Source: Dethiosulfovibrio russensis
Lineage (GTDB): Bacteria > Synergistota > Synergistia > Synergistales > Dethiosulfovibrionaceae
Assembly (NCBI RefSeq): GCF_021568855.1
Contig: NZ_JAKGUG010000002.1
Coordinates: 1 to 64,000 of the forward strand
Length of the DNA stretch: 64,000 bases
Direction of reading: 5' to 3'
Part shown: piece by piece, positions 1 through 7,999 of the stretch
How positions within the stretch are numbered: the stretch's first letter is position 1
Layout: the number at the start of each line of letters is the position of its first letter
Made by a program: the position numbers and the translations under genes
Notes under the pieces: model-generated
Databases searched by the model: none
Told to the model about the DNA's origin: nothing
The model's input: only the letters and a program-made list of their open reading frames with translations

Positions 1-478
<478 letters not shown>

Positions 479-585
479 AATTCACTTGGCTTCGCTTTTC
501 TGTTTCCCCATTTTCGGCTGTCAATGTTCGTGCGCCCTCTGTTACAGCTACCTTACGAGGCGGCCGGCTCAGCGGCGCAGAAGGA

Positions 586-615
586 ATAATACACCACAGA
601 CACTCCATCCGTCAA
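586..615 (-). promoter_or_regulatory. Likely 16S rRNA promoter
   Basis: On the minus strand there is a TTGACG -35 (610-615) and a TATTAT -10 (586-591) separated by 18 bp, about 110 nt upstream of the 16S 5' end. The predicted start near 579 leaves a leader of about 100 nt, usual for rRNA operons. The match is by eye only. Confidence 0.6.
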
Positions 616-690
616 CCACCAATTTCTTGTTTCATTGTTTCGATTTCTCTTAGCTCTCTCAGCCACATCGGATCACTATAAAACAGCTAC

Positions 691-943
691 AGGGCATCTC
701 TAAAAACGCCGCTCCGCGGAGAGGTCGTTTCGGCGGAGCCCATTCGAGCCCGTATTTCCGAAATTGCCGTCGTGTAGTACGGATGGGGCGACAGGACGTC
801 GCCCCAAGCCGAGGGGGCACAGGACGTGCCCTCCGAGGCGGTCCGTACGAAACAGGCAGGTCGAAAATATGTTTGGGCGAGACAGGGCGGAGCCGAAACG
901 ACCTCTCAGCGGAAACTCGGACGTGAGTTTTTAGAGGTACCCT
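691..943. repeat. 253-bp palindromic element with nested hairpins
   Basis: The ends at 691-707 and 927-943 are inverted repeats matching at 15 of 17 bases. Inside them, a second inverted pair carries gccgaaacgacctctc (892-907) and its complement near 719-735. A third pair (gtacgga and tccgtac) encloses two short hairpins that both have the loop AGGAC. The whole could fold as a multi-branched, cloverleaf-like structure. It lies between the 16S promoter and the 3' end of the small membrane gene, whose stop codon (942-944) falls in the right terminal repeat. No transposase is present. It may be a MITE-like or structured intergenic repeat; I do not recognise the family. Confidence 0.65.
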
Positions 944-1343
944 ATAAAAAGCACGCTCCTCCGGCTAAAAACGATATGCCTAGAATAGCCCTTAAAAGAA
1001 AGGAAAGCACCATCAGAATCAAAACCGCCAACAGAGAGGCCAAGCAACTCTCCCCGAAGGAAAGTCCACGTCCTCCAGGCAGACGGAGAATTCCCTTGAA
1101 CACCGCTGCCTGTACGAAAAAGGCCACCAGACCGAAACCGAGAAAGCCTCCGAACCACATATGCAACACCGAGCCAAGCATGGGAGTCAGCACCGAGGCG
1201 GCCACAGCTCCGGCGAAGGCTGCCAGCCAGGCGTTACCGTAGCTTGGGGCCACCCCGAACATGCCCCTACAGGCCAACTTGAGCCCTATAGCGGTAACCA
1301 ATGCCGACACGGCGGCGGTCATTATAACCGGACCTAGAAACAT
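942..1343 (-). CDS. Small integral membrane protein of unknown function
   Basis: The 133-residue product is almost entirely hydrophobic, with about four membrane spans (around residues 1-22, 36-58, 62-85 and 102-128) and short Gly-rich loops. I do not recognise a family. The ATG at 1343 is used here. A TTG at 1352, 6 nt after a GGAAGG sequence, is an equally good start and would add three residues. The reading frame stays open far upstream, but those residues are not hydrophobic and overlap kduD antisense, so I exclude them. The stop codon lies inside the end of the neighbouring palindromic element, so that insertion may have reshaped the C-terminus. It is transcribed away from the kdu operon. 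Confidence 0.6.
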   Translation of the reverse strand: MFLGPVIMTAAVSALVTAIGLKLACRGMFGVAPSYGNAWLAAFAGAVAASVLTPMLGSVLHMWFGGFLGFGLVAFFVQAAVFKGILRLPGGRGLSFGESCLASLLAVLILMVLSFLLRAILGISFLAGGACFL

Positions 1344-1382
1344 CAAAATCAACACGCCCCTTCCAGATAGCGAAAAAATAGA

Positions 1383-1460
1383 GATCTCGGTGGAAATTCT
1401 AGCAAAAAAACGGACAGGAGACTTTTTAAAATCGCACGTCCGAGTTTCCACCGCGAGATC
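1383..1460. repeat. Inverted repeat sharing a core with the 253-bp element
   Basis: GATCTC-GGTGGAAA (1383-1396) pairs with TTTCCACC-gc-GAGATC (1445-1460), and an inner CGGAC/GTCCG pair extends the fold. The segment 1435-1449 is the exact reverse complement of 15 nt (911-925) in the 253-bp palindromic element. This suggests a related or degenerate copy. It sits just upstream of the kduD promoter, between divergent genes, so it could also be a regulatory site. Confidence 0.45.
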
Positions 1461-1486
1461 GAGACGACCTCGCAGTGGATTCGCTC

Positions 1487-1514
1487 TTGCAAAGGGACAG
1501 AAACGGACTATAAT
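1487..1514 (+). promoter_or_regulatory. Promoter of the kdu/TRAP operon
   Basis: TTGCAA (1487-1492) and a perfect TATAAT (1509-1514) are separated by 16 bp, about 65 nt upstream of the kduD start. No other strong promoter is seen before the following genes, which are close together. The IclR regulator encoded second in the operon may act near here, but no operator can be assigned from one site. Confidence 0.6.
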
Positions 1515-1580
1515 GTAACTCAAGCGGAACATGGATCCGTCATGCGGAATCAGAATACCAAAAAACAAGGAGATGAGACC

Positions 1581-2348
1581 ATGATCCTGGAAAACTTCTC
1601 CCTTTCGGGGAAAACAGCCCTGGTAACCGGAGCAAGAACCGGAATCGGTCAGGGTATAGCGGTAGGTCTGGCCCAGGCGGGGGCGGACATAGTCGGTCTG
1701 GGACACAGCGCAATGCCGGAGACCAAGGAAGCGATCGAGGCCCTTGGCAGAAAATTCACCCTCTACGAGATGGACCTGGTCGGATCGGACAGAGCCGGAC
1801 TCAACGAGATGGTCGACCGCATATGGAACGAGGTCGGAGGAGTGGACGTGCTCGTCAACAACGCCGGGATAATCCGCCGGGCCGATCTGCTCGATTTCGA
1901 CGAAAAAGACTGGCACGACGTCATAAACATAAACCAGAACGCCCTGTTCTTCCTGTCCCAGGCGGCCGCGGGCCATATGGTAAAAGAGGGCAGAAAGGGC
2001 AAGATCATCAACATAGCATCGATGCTCACCTTCCAGGGAGGCATAAGGGTGCCATCCTACACCGCCAGCAAATCGGCGGTCGCCGGGATCACCAGGGCCA
2101 TGGCCAACGAGCTTTCGCCCCAGGGCATACAGGTCAACGCAATAGCCCCGGGCTACATCAGCACCAACAACACAGCGGCCCTCAGGGCCGACGAGATCAG
2201 AAACGCCGAGATACTGGGTCGGATACCGGCTGGACGATGGGGAACGCCGGAGGATCTGGCGGGGATGGCGGTTTTTCTGGCCTCCGCCGCCTCGGACTAC
2301 GTCACCGGATCGATATTCCCGGTTGACGGAGGCTGGCTATCCCGCTGA
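1581..2348 (+). CDS. kduD: 2-dehydro-3-deoxy-D-gluconate 5-dehydrogenase (KduD)
   Basis: This 255-residue classical short-chain dehydrogenase has the cofactor motif TGARTGIG (16-23), NNAG (93-96), and the catalytic S147, Y160 and K164 (YTASK). In the KduD family it converts 2,5-diketo-3-deoxygluconate to 2-keto-3-deoxygluconate with NAD(P)H, downstream of KduI, in breakdown of unsaturated uronic acids from pectin or glycosaminoglycans. The start at 1581 follows AAGGAGATGAG; an upstream in-frame ATG at 1542 has no ribosome site. The SDR family alone would not fix the substrate, but the adjacent kduI makes the assignment strong. It is the first gene of a tight operon kduD - iclR - kduI - dctPQM. 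Confidence 0.9.
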   Translation: MILENFSLSGKTALVTGARTGIGQGIAVGLAQAGADIVGLGHSAMPETKEAIEALGRKFTLYEMDLVGSDRAGLNEMVDRIWNEVGGVDVLVNNAGIIRRADLLDFDEKDWHDVININQNALFFLSQAAAGHMVKEGRKGKIINIASMLTFQGGIRVPSYTASKSAVAGITRAMANELSPQGIQVNAIAPGYISTNNTAALRADEIRNAEILGRIPAGRWGTPEDLAGMAVFLASAASDYVTGSIFPVDGGWLSR

Positions 2349-2375
2349 GCACATGGACAACTAGGAGGACTTCAA

Positions 2376-3140
2376 ATGGAAAAACAGGGGATCCGGGTGC
2401 TGCAAAGGCTTTTCGACATACTCTCCTATTTATCCGAACGGAACGACTACGCCGGAATAAAGGAGATATCCGAGGGAACCGGGCTATCCAGGACCACGGT
2501 ACACCGCATCCTGGGAACCTGTGAGGATAACTACGTAGTTCTGAAAGACGAAATCGGTCGCTACCGCCTGGGCCCCAGAAGTCTGGAGTGGGCCAACTCC
2601 TACCAGCTCCAGACGGGACTGGCCAAGATCGCAAGACCCCATCTAAAGGAGCTCATCCAGGACCTGAAGGAGACGGTTCACCTCTTCATCTACGAAAAGG
2701 GAGAGGCATTCTACCTTGAGAAGATGCACAGCTACAGTCCAACCGGGATGGACTCCAGAATAGGATCGAGATTAGAACTCTACAGCACCTCGGCTGGCAA
2801 GGCCATATTGGCGGCCCTGCCGGAGGACGAGTTCGAACTCTACATGGAGACCACCGAGTTCCAGCCCAAAACGGAGAAAACCGAGGTGGACAAGGACCGG
2901 TTCAGATCGGAGATAGCCCAGGTCAGAACGATAGGCTACGGGATGGACGACCAGGAAAACGATCTGGGAGTTAGATGCATAGGCTCGGCGGTGATGGACA
3001 AAGACGGATATCCTGTCGGGGCGGTGAGCCTTACCGGCCCCATATTCAGGATAACCGACGAGAAGATAGAGCCTCTGGGAAAGAGGATCCTGGCCACTGC
3101 CAGGCTAATCTCCTACCAACTGGGCTACAGCGCCAGCTGA
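2376..3140 (+). CDS. IclR-family transcription regulator (KdgR-like)
   Basis: The 254-residue protein has an N-terminal winged helix-turn-helix (about residues 7-68; GTGLSRTTVHRIL is the recognition region). A C-terminal IclR effector domain (about 80-250) includes the family pattern around YSTSAGKAILA. It lies 27 nt after kduD, with AGGAGGA before the ATG, and is followed by kduI. IclR proteins in such clusters (KdgR type) usually repress uronate genes and are released by 2-keto-3-deoxygluconate. That role here is inferred from context, and the effector is not shown by sequence. Confidence 0.85.
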   Translation: MEKQGIRVLQRLFDILSYLSERNDYAGIKEISEGTGLSRTTVHRILGTCEDNYVVLKDEIGRYRLGPRSLEWANSYQLQTGLAKIARPHLKELIQDLKETVHLFIYEKGEAFYLEKMHSYSPTGMDSRIGSRLELYSTSAGKAILAALPEDEFELYMETTEFQPKTEKTEVDKDRFRSEIAQVRTIGYGMDDQENDLGVRCIGSAVMDKDGYPVGAVSLTGPIFRITDEKIEPLGKRILATARLISYQLGYSAS

Positions 3141-3173
3141 TCTACGGGAAAGAATAAGACGGGAGGAAAAAAC

Positions 3174-4007
3174 ATGAAACTGGACGTCAGACACGGGGTG
3201 CACCCCCAGGACTTCAAGTGCTACGACACGGACCGACTGAGGAAGGACTTCCTCATAACCGACCTGTTCGTGCTCGGAGAGACCTCCATGGTCTACAGCC
3301 ACGTGGACAGAATCATCACAGGAGGGGCCTGCCCCAAGGAGCCCCTCAAGCTGGAGTGCGGCAAGGAGTTGGGCGTCGGCTACTTCCTGGAGAGGCGGGA
3401 GCTGGGAATCATAAACGTAGGAGGGCCCGGATCGGTGACGGTGGACGGAGAGACCTTCGACCTCAAGCCTCTGGACGGACTCTACCTCGGCATGGGACAG
3501 AAGGACGTCACATTTTCCAGCGACGACCCGACCAACCCGGCCCACATGTACTTCAGCAGCGCCCCGGCCCACACCAACCACCCCAACTGCTATATCGACA
3601 TAGAAAAGGCCAAGAAGGTCAAGATGGGCGAGCCGGAGAAGGCCAACGTCCGCACCATCAACCAGTACATCCATCCCGACGTCTGCACCACCTGCCAGCT
3701 CATGATGGGACTCACCCAGCTGGAGAGCGGAAACGTGTGGAACACCATGCCCTGCCACACCCACGACCGGAGGATGGAGGTCTACTTCTACTTCGACCTT
3801 CCCGAGGACGGCCTGGCCATGCACCTCTTCGGCGAACCGTCAGAGACGAGACACATCATGGTCCGAAACGAAGAGGCGGTAATCAACCCCAGCTGGTCCA
3901 TCCACAGCGCCGCCGGGATCTCGAACTATAGCTTCATCTGGAGCATGGTCGGAGAGAATCAGGAATTCACCGACATGGACCATATACCTATGGAAGAGCT
4001 GCGTTAA
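3174..4007 (+). CDS. kduI: 5-dehydro-4-deoxy-D-glucuronate isomerase (KduI)
   Basis: This 277-residue cupin isomerase converts 5-keto-4-deoxyuronate to 2,5-diketo-3-deoxygluconate, the step before KduD. The metal site expected from E. coli KduI (H196, H198, E203, H245) is present here as H195, H197, E202 and H244. The length matches the family (about 278). The start has GGGAGGAAAAAAC upstream. It lies in the operon between the IclR regulator and the TRAP transporter, which fits uptake and processing of unsaturated uronates. No polysaccharide lyase, KdgK or KdgA is visible in the window, so the remaining steps must be encoded elsewhere. Confidence 0.95.
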   Translation: MKLDVRHGVHPQDFKCYDTDRLRKDFLITDLFVLGETSMVYSHVDRIITGGACPKEPLKLECGKELGVGYFLERRELGIINVGGPGSVTVDGETFDLKPLDGLYLGMGQKDVTFSSDDPTNPAHMYFSSAPAHTNHPNCYIDIEKAKKVKMGEPEKANVRTINQYIHPDVCTTCQLMMGLTQLESGNVWNTMPCHTHDRRMEVYFYFDLPEDGLAMHLFGEPSETRHIMVRNEEAVINPSWSIHSAAGISNYSFIWSMVGENQEFTDMDHIPMEELR

Positions 4008-4051
4008 TAGAACCGGACGTTTCACCAATACCCATTAAGGAGGATTGTGTG

Positions 4052-5053
4052 ATGAGAAAAGCGATAACGGTGTTGTGCACAGCTGCTTTGACATTGACCA
4101 TGGCCTGGGGTCTTCCCCAGACCGCCGCATCGGCCAAGACTGTGATGAAGATCGGCCACTCCATGCCGGCCGACACGTTCCGTCAGAAGTCGTTGGTGGT
4201 GTTCAAGGAAATCGTGGAAAAGGAGACCGAAGGCCGTGTGGAGGTACAGCTCTATCCCTCCGGCCAGCTGGGAACCGAGATGGAGACCCTCGAGGCGGTA
4301 AAACTCGGCTCGGTCGAGGGCTTCCGCAGCGGAGGCTTCGAGGAGGCGGCGCCTCTTCTGGAGATCTACTCCATGCCGTTTTTGTTCTCCGACATGGAGG
4401 GTATCCACAAGGTCACCAGGGGCCCCCTCGGCGAGGAAATCGCTAAATCGGTGGAGCCGGCGGGAATGGTCATACTCGCCACCGGCGACTCCGGACTCTT
4501 CCGGCAGATAACCAACAACGTCAGACCCATCACACAACCCTCGGACCTCAAGGGCCTCAAGATGAGGACCCCGCCGATGTCCACCATAGTCAAGACCATG
4601 GAGGCCCTGGGAGCCAACGTGGTGTCCATTCCCTTCATAGAGACCTACATGGGCCTGAAGACCGGCGTGGCCGACGGCGAGGAAAACCCCCTCACCAACA
4701 TAGTCTCGATGAAGTTTTACGAGGTCCAGAAATATCTCACGTTGGTGAACTACCAGTATCACGCCGAGATGTTCTACGTCAACAAGACATGGTTCGACGG
4801 ACTTGACGAGAAGGACCAAAAAATCCTCAAGGACGCGGCTAAAGAGATGATGCTGGTCAGCGACAAGATCGTGGCCGAGGACGACGCCAAGTGCATGACC
4901 TTCCTGAAAGACAAGATGGAGGTAAACTCCCTCACATCCGAACAGCACCAGGCCTTCGTCGAGGCGGTACAGCCGGTCTACGAATACTACATAGACAAGG
5001 GCATGTTCACCCAGGAGATGATCGACAGAATTCGAGAGGCAGCCGCCAACTAG
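4052..5053 (+). CDS. TRAP transporter substrate-binding protein (DctP family)
   Basis: The 333-residue periplasmic binding protein has a signal peptide (about 1-26, cleavage near TAASA). The body has the DctP-family pattern, including LYPSGQLGTEMETLEAV and KTGVADGEENPLTN. The ATG at 4052 sits 8 nt after AAGGAGG; a GTG at 4049 is the alternative. It would bind the substrate in the periplasm and deliver it to the DctQM membrane proteins encoded next. The kdu genes upstream suggest a uronate or an unsaturated oligouronide; this is inference from context. A terminator-like hairpin follows it, which may raise its level relative to DctQM. Confidence 0.9.
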   Translation: MRKAITVLCTAALTLTMAWGLPQTAASAKTVMKIGHSMPADTFRQKSLVVFKEIVEKETEGRVEVQLYPSGQLGTEMETLEAVKLGSVEGFRSGGFEEAAPLLEIYSMPFLFSDMEGIHKVTRGPLGEEIAKSVEPAGMVILATGDSGLFRQITNNVRPITQPSDLKGLKMRTPPMSTIVKTMEALGANVVSIPFIETYMGLKTGVADGEENPLTNIVSMKFYEVQKYLTLVNYQYHAEMFYVNKTWFDGLDEKDQKILKDAAKEMMLVSDKIVAEDDAKCMTFLKDKMEVNSLTSEQHQAFVEAVQPVYEYYIDKGMFTQEMIDRIREAAAN

Positions 5054-5072
5054 AGAACCGAAGACGGCATCC

Positions 5073-5103
5073 GGCAGGAGGCCAACGGTCTCCTGCCTTT
5101 TTT
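5073..5103 (+). terminator. Intra-operon terminator/attenuator after dctP
   Basis: GGCAGGAG (5073-5080) pairs exactly with CTCCTGCC (5090-5097), followed at once by six T residues (5098-5103). The next gene starts only 21 nt later and no new promoter is obvious. Partial termination here would give more binding protein than membrane subunits, as is common for transporter operons. Confidence 0.75.
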
Positions 5104-5124
5104 ATAACCGGAGGGAGATTCTTC

Positions 5125-5601
5125 ATGATGAAGCGTTTCACCGAAAGGCTCGAGCGAATCCTGACGGCGTCGTCCATAGCCGTAACGGCGGCCATGACCC
5201 TGGGGGTCATAGCCCTCGTCTTCAGCCGCTACGTATTTGGAATAACCTACATCTGGGCGGAGGAGTCCATATCGGTACTGTTCATGGCCACCACCTATCT
5301 AGGGGCCGCCCTCGGGGTAAGGACCGACGAACACATAAGGATAGACGCCATCACGGACAGGCTGTCGCCTTCCGGCAGGAGAGTTCTGTCCGTCGTTCAG
5401 ATAATAGTCGTCATAGCACTTCAGCTGGTTCTCCTGAAGGTCTGCATCAACTGGATCGACAAGGTCGGAGACACACCGACCCCGGGCCTCAGGATACCCA
5501 AGAAATGTATCTACTTCCTATTCCCGATCAATCTGGTACTGGTCACCGTATTCGAGGCGACCAGGCTGGTGGAACTTCTCAGGAGCAAATCATGGGCATA
5601 A
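5125..5601 (+). CDS. TRAP transporter small membrane subunit (DctQ family)
   Basis: The 158-residue protein has four predicted membrane segments (about 16-37, 48-66, 89-109, 130-150) and the conserved W-AEE motif (IWAEESISVLFMA) of DctQ proteins. The start at 5125 is preceded by GGAGGGAG. It partners with the large subunit DctM; the two genes overlap by 10 nt, suggesting translational coupling. It lies between dctP and dctM in the uronate operon. Confidence 0.9.
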   Translation: MMKRFTERLERILTASSIAVTAAMTLGVIALVFSRYVFGITYIWAEESISVLFMATTYLGAALGVRTDEHIRIDAITDRLSPSGRRVLSVVQIIVVIALQLVLLKVCINWIDKVGDTPTPGLRIPKKCIYFLFPINLVLVTVFEATRLVELLRSKSWA

Positions 5602-6872
5602 CCATCCTTCTCGGCACATTCCTGGTATTCGTCGTCATAGGTATTCCCCTATGCTACTCTCTGGGGGCCTCGGCCGCGGCCTACTTCATAATCGCAAAAC
5701 CGGCCTTCATGGGCATCTTCGCCCAGAGAATCTGGTCCGGATCGTGCAGTTACGTCCTCATAGCACTGCCTCTGTTCATACTGGCGGGAGAGCTCATGAA
5801 CAACGGAGGAATAACCAGACGGATACTGGACTTCAGCCTCTATTTGGTCAGACCCATAAGGGGCGGACTGGGAGAGGTCAACGTAATAGCCAGCATGATC
5901 TTCGGAGGGATAACCGGATCCTCCGTGGCGGACACGTCCGCCATAGGATCGGTACTCGTGCCGGAGATGGAGAGGGCGGGATACCACAAGGGCTTCTCCG
6001 CCGGGGTCACGGTCGCCTCCTCGACCATGGGAATGATAATTCCTCCCAGCATACCGATGCTCCTCTACGCCATGGTGTCCGGAGCCTCGGTGGGATCGCT
6101 GTTCCTGGCGGGGCTGATACCGGGAATACTGATAGGGGTGAGCCAGATGACTCTGGTCTGGATGATATCGAAAAAAAGAGGCTACCACCCGGAACCGACG
6201 CCTTTCGATCGATCCGACTTCGTGAAAACCGCCAAGGACGGGGTTCTGGCCCTGCTGATGCCGGTGATAATAGTCCTCTCCGTGTCCTTCGGCATAGCCA
6301 CCGCCAGCGAATCCGCCGGGGTAGCGGTGCTCTACGCCGCTCTGCTGGGATTTTTCGTCTACAGAGAACTGGACATGGGACAGCTCAGGGAAATCCTCAA
6401 AAAAACCGTCCTCAGCTCCAGCGCCGTGATGTTCGTGGTAGGATTCTCCACCATATACGTCTGGATACTGTCGGTGGAACAGGTTCCGGCAACGGTGGGC
6501 AACTTTCTCCTGAACCTGGACGTGGACAGAATATGGATCCTCCTGCTGCTGGACCTGATAATACTCCTGGTGGGGACCTTCGTGGACGTGGCTCCGGCCA
6601 TACTGCTGCTGTGCCCCATCCTCCTGCCCGTGATGAGAGGGATCGGAGTGGGCGAGCTTCAGTTCGGCGCCATCATGATAACCGGCCTGGCGATAGGGCT
6701 GGTAACCCCGCCGGTGGGGATGTGCCTGAACGCCTGCAACAAGATCTGTCGAATGTCCATAACAGACATATTCATGCACGCCCTGCCCTTCATTCTGTGC
6801 AACCTGCTGGTCCTGTTGCTGGTTACCTTCGTCCCCGCCATCTCGACCTGGCTTCCCGCCCTGGCAAGATAA
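5592..6872 (+). CDS. TRAP transporter large permease subunit (DctM family)
   Basis: This 426-residue hydrophobic protein has about twelve membrane spans and typical DctM sequence blocks, including GGITGSSVADTSAIGSVL, MIIPPSIPMLLYA and LVTPPVGMCLN. It forms the ion-driven transport channel with DctQ, using substrate delivered by DctP. The ATG at 5592 lies inside the end of dctQ. It is the last gene of the operon and is followed directly by a strong hairpin at 6873. The substrate is presumed to be a uronate-type sugar acid from the kdu context. Confidence 0.93.
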   Translation: MGITILLGTFLVFVVIGIPLCYSLGASAAAYFIIAKPAFMGIFAQRIWSGSCSYVLIALPLFILAGELMNNGGITRRILDFSLYLVRPIRGGLGEVNVIASMIFGGITGSSVADTSAIGSVLVPEMERAGYHKGFSAGVTVASSTMGMIIPPSIPMLLYAMVSGASVGSLFLAGLIPGILIGVSQMTLVWMISKKRGYHPEPTPFDRSDFVKTAKDGVLALLMPVIIVLSVSFGIATASESAGVAVLYAALLGFFVYRELDMGQLREILKKTVLSSSAVMFVVGFSTIYVWILSVEQVPATVGNFLLNLDVDRIWILLLLDLIILLVGTFVDVAPAILLLCPILLPVMRGIGVGELQFGAIMITGLAIGLVTPPVGMCLNACNKICRMSITDIFMHALPFILCNLLVLLLVTFVPAISTWLPALAR

Positions 6873-6901
6873 GCGCCGTCCCGGAAAATCCGGGACGGCG
6901 C
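6873..6901. terminator. Hairpin between convergent dctM and pheC
   Basis: GCGCCGTCCCGG (6873-6884) and CCGGGACGGCGC (6890-6901) form a perfect 12-bp stem with an AAAAT loop, starting right after the dctM stop codon. There is no clear T run on either side. Position between convergent genes suggests a bidirectional terminator or 3'-end stabiliser. Confidence 0.6.
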
Positions 6902-6918
6902 AGCCGTCGCAAATCGGA

Positions 6919-7695
6919 CTATTTCAACCAGCGGTCGCAAACCGCCTGAAGCTCTCCTGTGAGCTCCGCCGTGTGGAGCCACTGATCCACGTATTCCTTC
7001 CATATAATGTCTCTAGGCATCAGATAAGCCTTCTCGAAACGGTCGAAAGGCTCGTAGGGATGGACAGCCTTCAGCTCCGGACGGAGCTTCTGCTGTAGCA
7101 AAGTCTCCACCCCGTCGGTCATCATGAGGTCCGCAGTGCCGTCCACTATTTTGTCGAAGATGGTCACGTTGTCGTCGTAGACTATTATCTTAGCCTTCTT
7201 CAGGTGGGCCCTGGCGAACCTCTCGTTGGTGCCGCCGGGGTTGACTATCACGGTGACCTCCGGTCGATCGATCTGCTCCAGTGTCTGGAAACGATCCACG
7301 TTCTCCGCCCTGGTTATAGGAGTCTTACCGGTTACGAAATAGGGAATGGAGAAGAGCCCTCTTCTCTGACGGTCCATCTTGACCGACACGCCTCCCATGG
7401 CGATATCGTACTTTCCCTCCATCAGGTCGTCGGTGATTGCCTTCCATGTGGTGGGAACTATTACGACCTTCACCCCCAGGGTCTTCGCCAGAGATCGGGT
7501 CAGATCCACGTCGATACCGGACCAATCGTCTCCGTCCCTGTAGGTAAAGGGCTTGTAATCCCCTGTCATGCCGACCCTAAGCTCACCCCTCTGGACGATC
7601 TCGTCCAACAGACTTCCCTGGGCCGCCACCGCCACCGCGGCGAAAACCAGCACCAAAGACAACCCCAACAAACCGCGTCTCAGCCTTGCTCTCAT
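6919..7695 (-). CDS. pheC: Periplasmic cyclohexadienyl dehydratase (PheC)
   Basis: The 258-residue protein has a signal peptide (about 1-25) and a periplasmic-binding-protein fold. It carries blocks I recognise from Pseudomonas PheC: TGDYKPF, GKTPIT, RFQTLEQID, VNPGGTNE.FAR, VTIF..IVDG.ADLMMTD, and DQWLH near the end. PheC dehydrates prephenate or arogenate to phenylpyruvate or phenylalanine outside the cytoplasm. A plain amino-acid ABC binding protein is the alternative, but the match is specific and no ABC genes adjoin it. A Phe-codon leader peptide and terminator upstream support a role in phenylalanine supply. The ATG follows GAAGGAGGGG. Confidence 0.88.
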   Translation of the reverse strand: MRARLRRGLLGLSLVLVFAAVAVAAQGSLLDEIVQRGELRVGMTGDYKPFTYRDGDDWSGIDVDLTRSLAKTLGVKVVIVPTTWKAITDDLMEGKYDIAMGGVSVKMDRQRRGLFSIPYFVTGKTPITRAENVDRFQTLEQIDRPEVTVIVNPGGTNERFARAHLKKAKIIVYDDNVTIFDKIVDGTADLMMTDGVETLLQQKLRPELKAVHPYEPFDRFEKAYLMPRDIIWKEYVDQWLHTAELTGELQAVCDRWLK

Positions 7696-7727
7696 ATAGT
7701 ACCCCTCCTTCGTTTTGTACGGTGCAT

Positions 7728-7758
7728 AAAAAAAAGGGACCCCCTGAACGGGGATCCC
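7728..7758 (-). terminator. Attenuator terminator in the pheC leader
   Basis: On the minus strand, GGGATCCCC and GGGGGTCCC (7736-7758) form a 9-bp stem with one T-G pair, followed by eight T residues (7735-7728). It lies between the Phe-rich leader peptide and pheC, so readthrough is required for pheC expression. This is the layout of amino-acid attenuation. Confidence 0.8.
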
Positions 7759-7779
7759 CTAGTTTCAGCCAAACGGCAA

Positions 7780-7848
7780 TTAAACGCCGACCGACAGAGG
7801 GCCCCCGCTGTTTTGGCTAAAGCTAAAGAAAAGTAGGCTGAAGTTCAT
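7780..7848 (-). CDS. Phenylalanine-rich leader peptide of pheC
   Basis: This 22-codon reading frame encodes MNFSLLFFSFSQNSGGPLSV plus two residues and a stop. Four Phe codons fall at positions 3, 7, 8 and 10. A strong ribosome site (GGAGGAGGT) lies 8 nt upstream of the ATG. It is followed by a possible hairpin AGCCAAA/TTTGGCT and then by the T-tailed terminator before pheC. In classical attenuation, ribosome stalling at Phe codons when charged tRNA-Phe is scarce would prevent terminator formation. The peptide is too short for routine gene callers. The regulatory role is inferred, but the arrangement is seen directly. Confidence 0.8.
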   Translation of the reverse strand: MNFSLLFFSFSQNSGGPLSVGV

Positions 7849-7885
7849 AGAAAGGGACCTCCTCCATCGTCGTCGTTGGTAGAGA

Positions 7886-7914
7886 ATGCTACCAGGATAG
7901 CCTGCAAAAGTCAA
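7886..7914 (-). promoter_or_regulatory. Promoter of the pheC leader transcript
   Basis: TTGACT (7909-7914) and TAGCAT (7886-7891) on the minus strand are separated by 17 bp. The predicted start near 7879 is about 30 nt upstream of the leader peptide. A divergent TATACT at 7932-7937 may serve the alcohol dehydrogenase but lacks a good -35. Confidence 0.65.
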
Positions 7915-7999
7915 TCGCTTTTCGGCAGTGCTATACTGTTACATGGAACTCCGGTTCGTCGCACGGAACCGCATCGCAGAAAAGAGGAGGAATGAACCT

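Noticed and set aside
826-1242. A 138-codon plus-strand frame over the palindromic element
   Set aside because: It is antisense to the membrane protein gene, has a composition driven by the repeat, and has no ribosome site.
1353-1976. Long N-terminal extension of the small membrane protein
   Set aside because: It runs antisense through kduD and its promoter; the hydrophobic protein and a ribosome site begin near 1352.
7849-7960. T-box riboswitch in the pheC leader
   Set aside because: No T-box consensus (TGGNACCGCG) is present; the leader-peptide model explains the sequence better.
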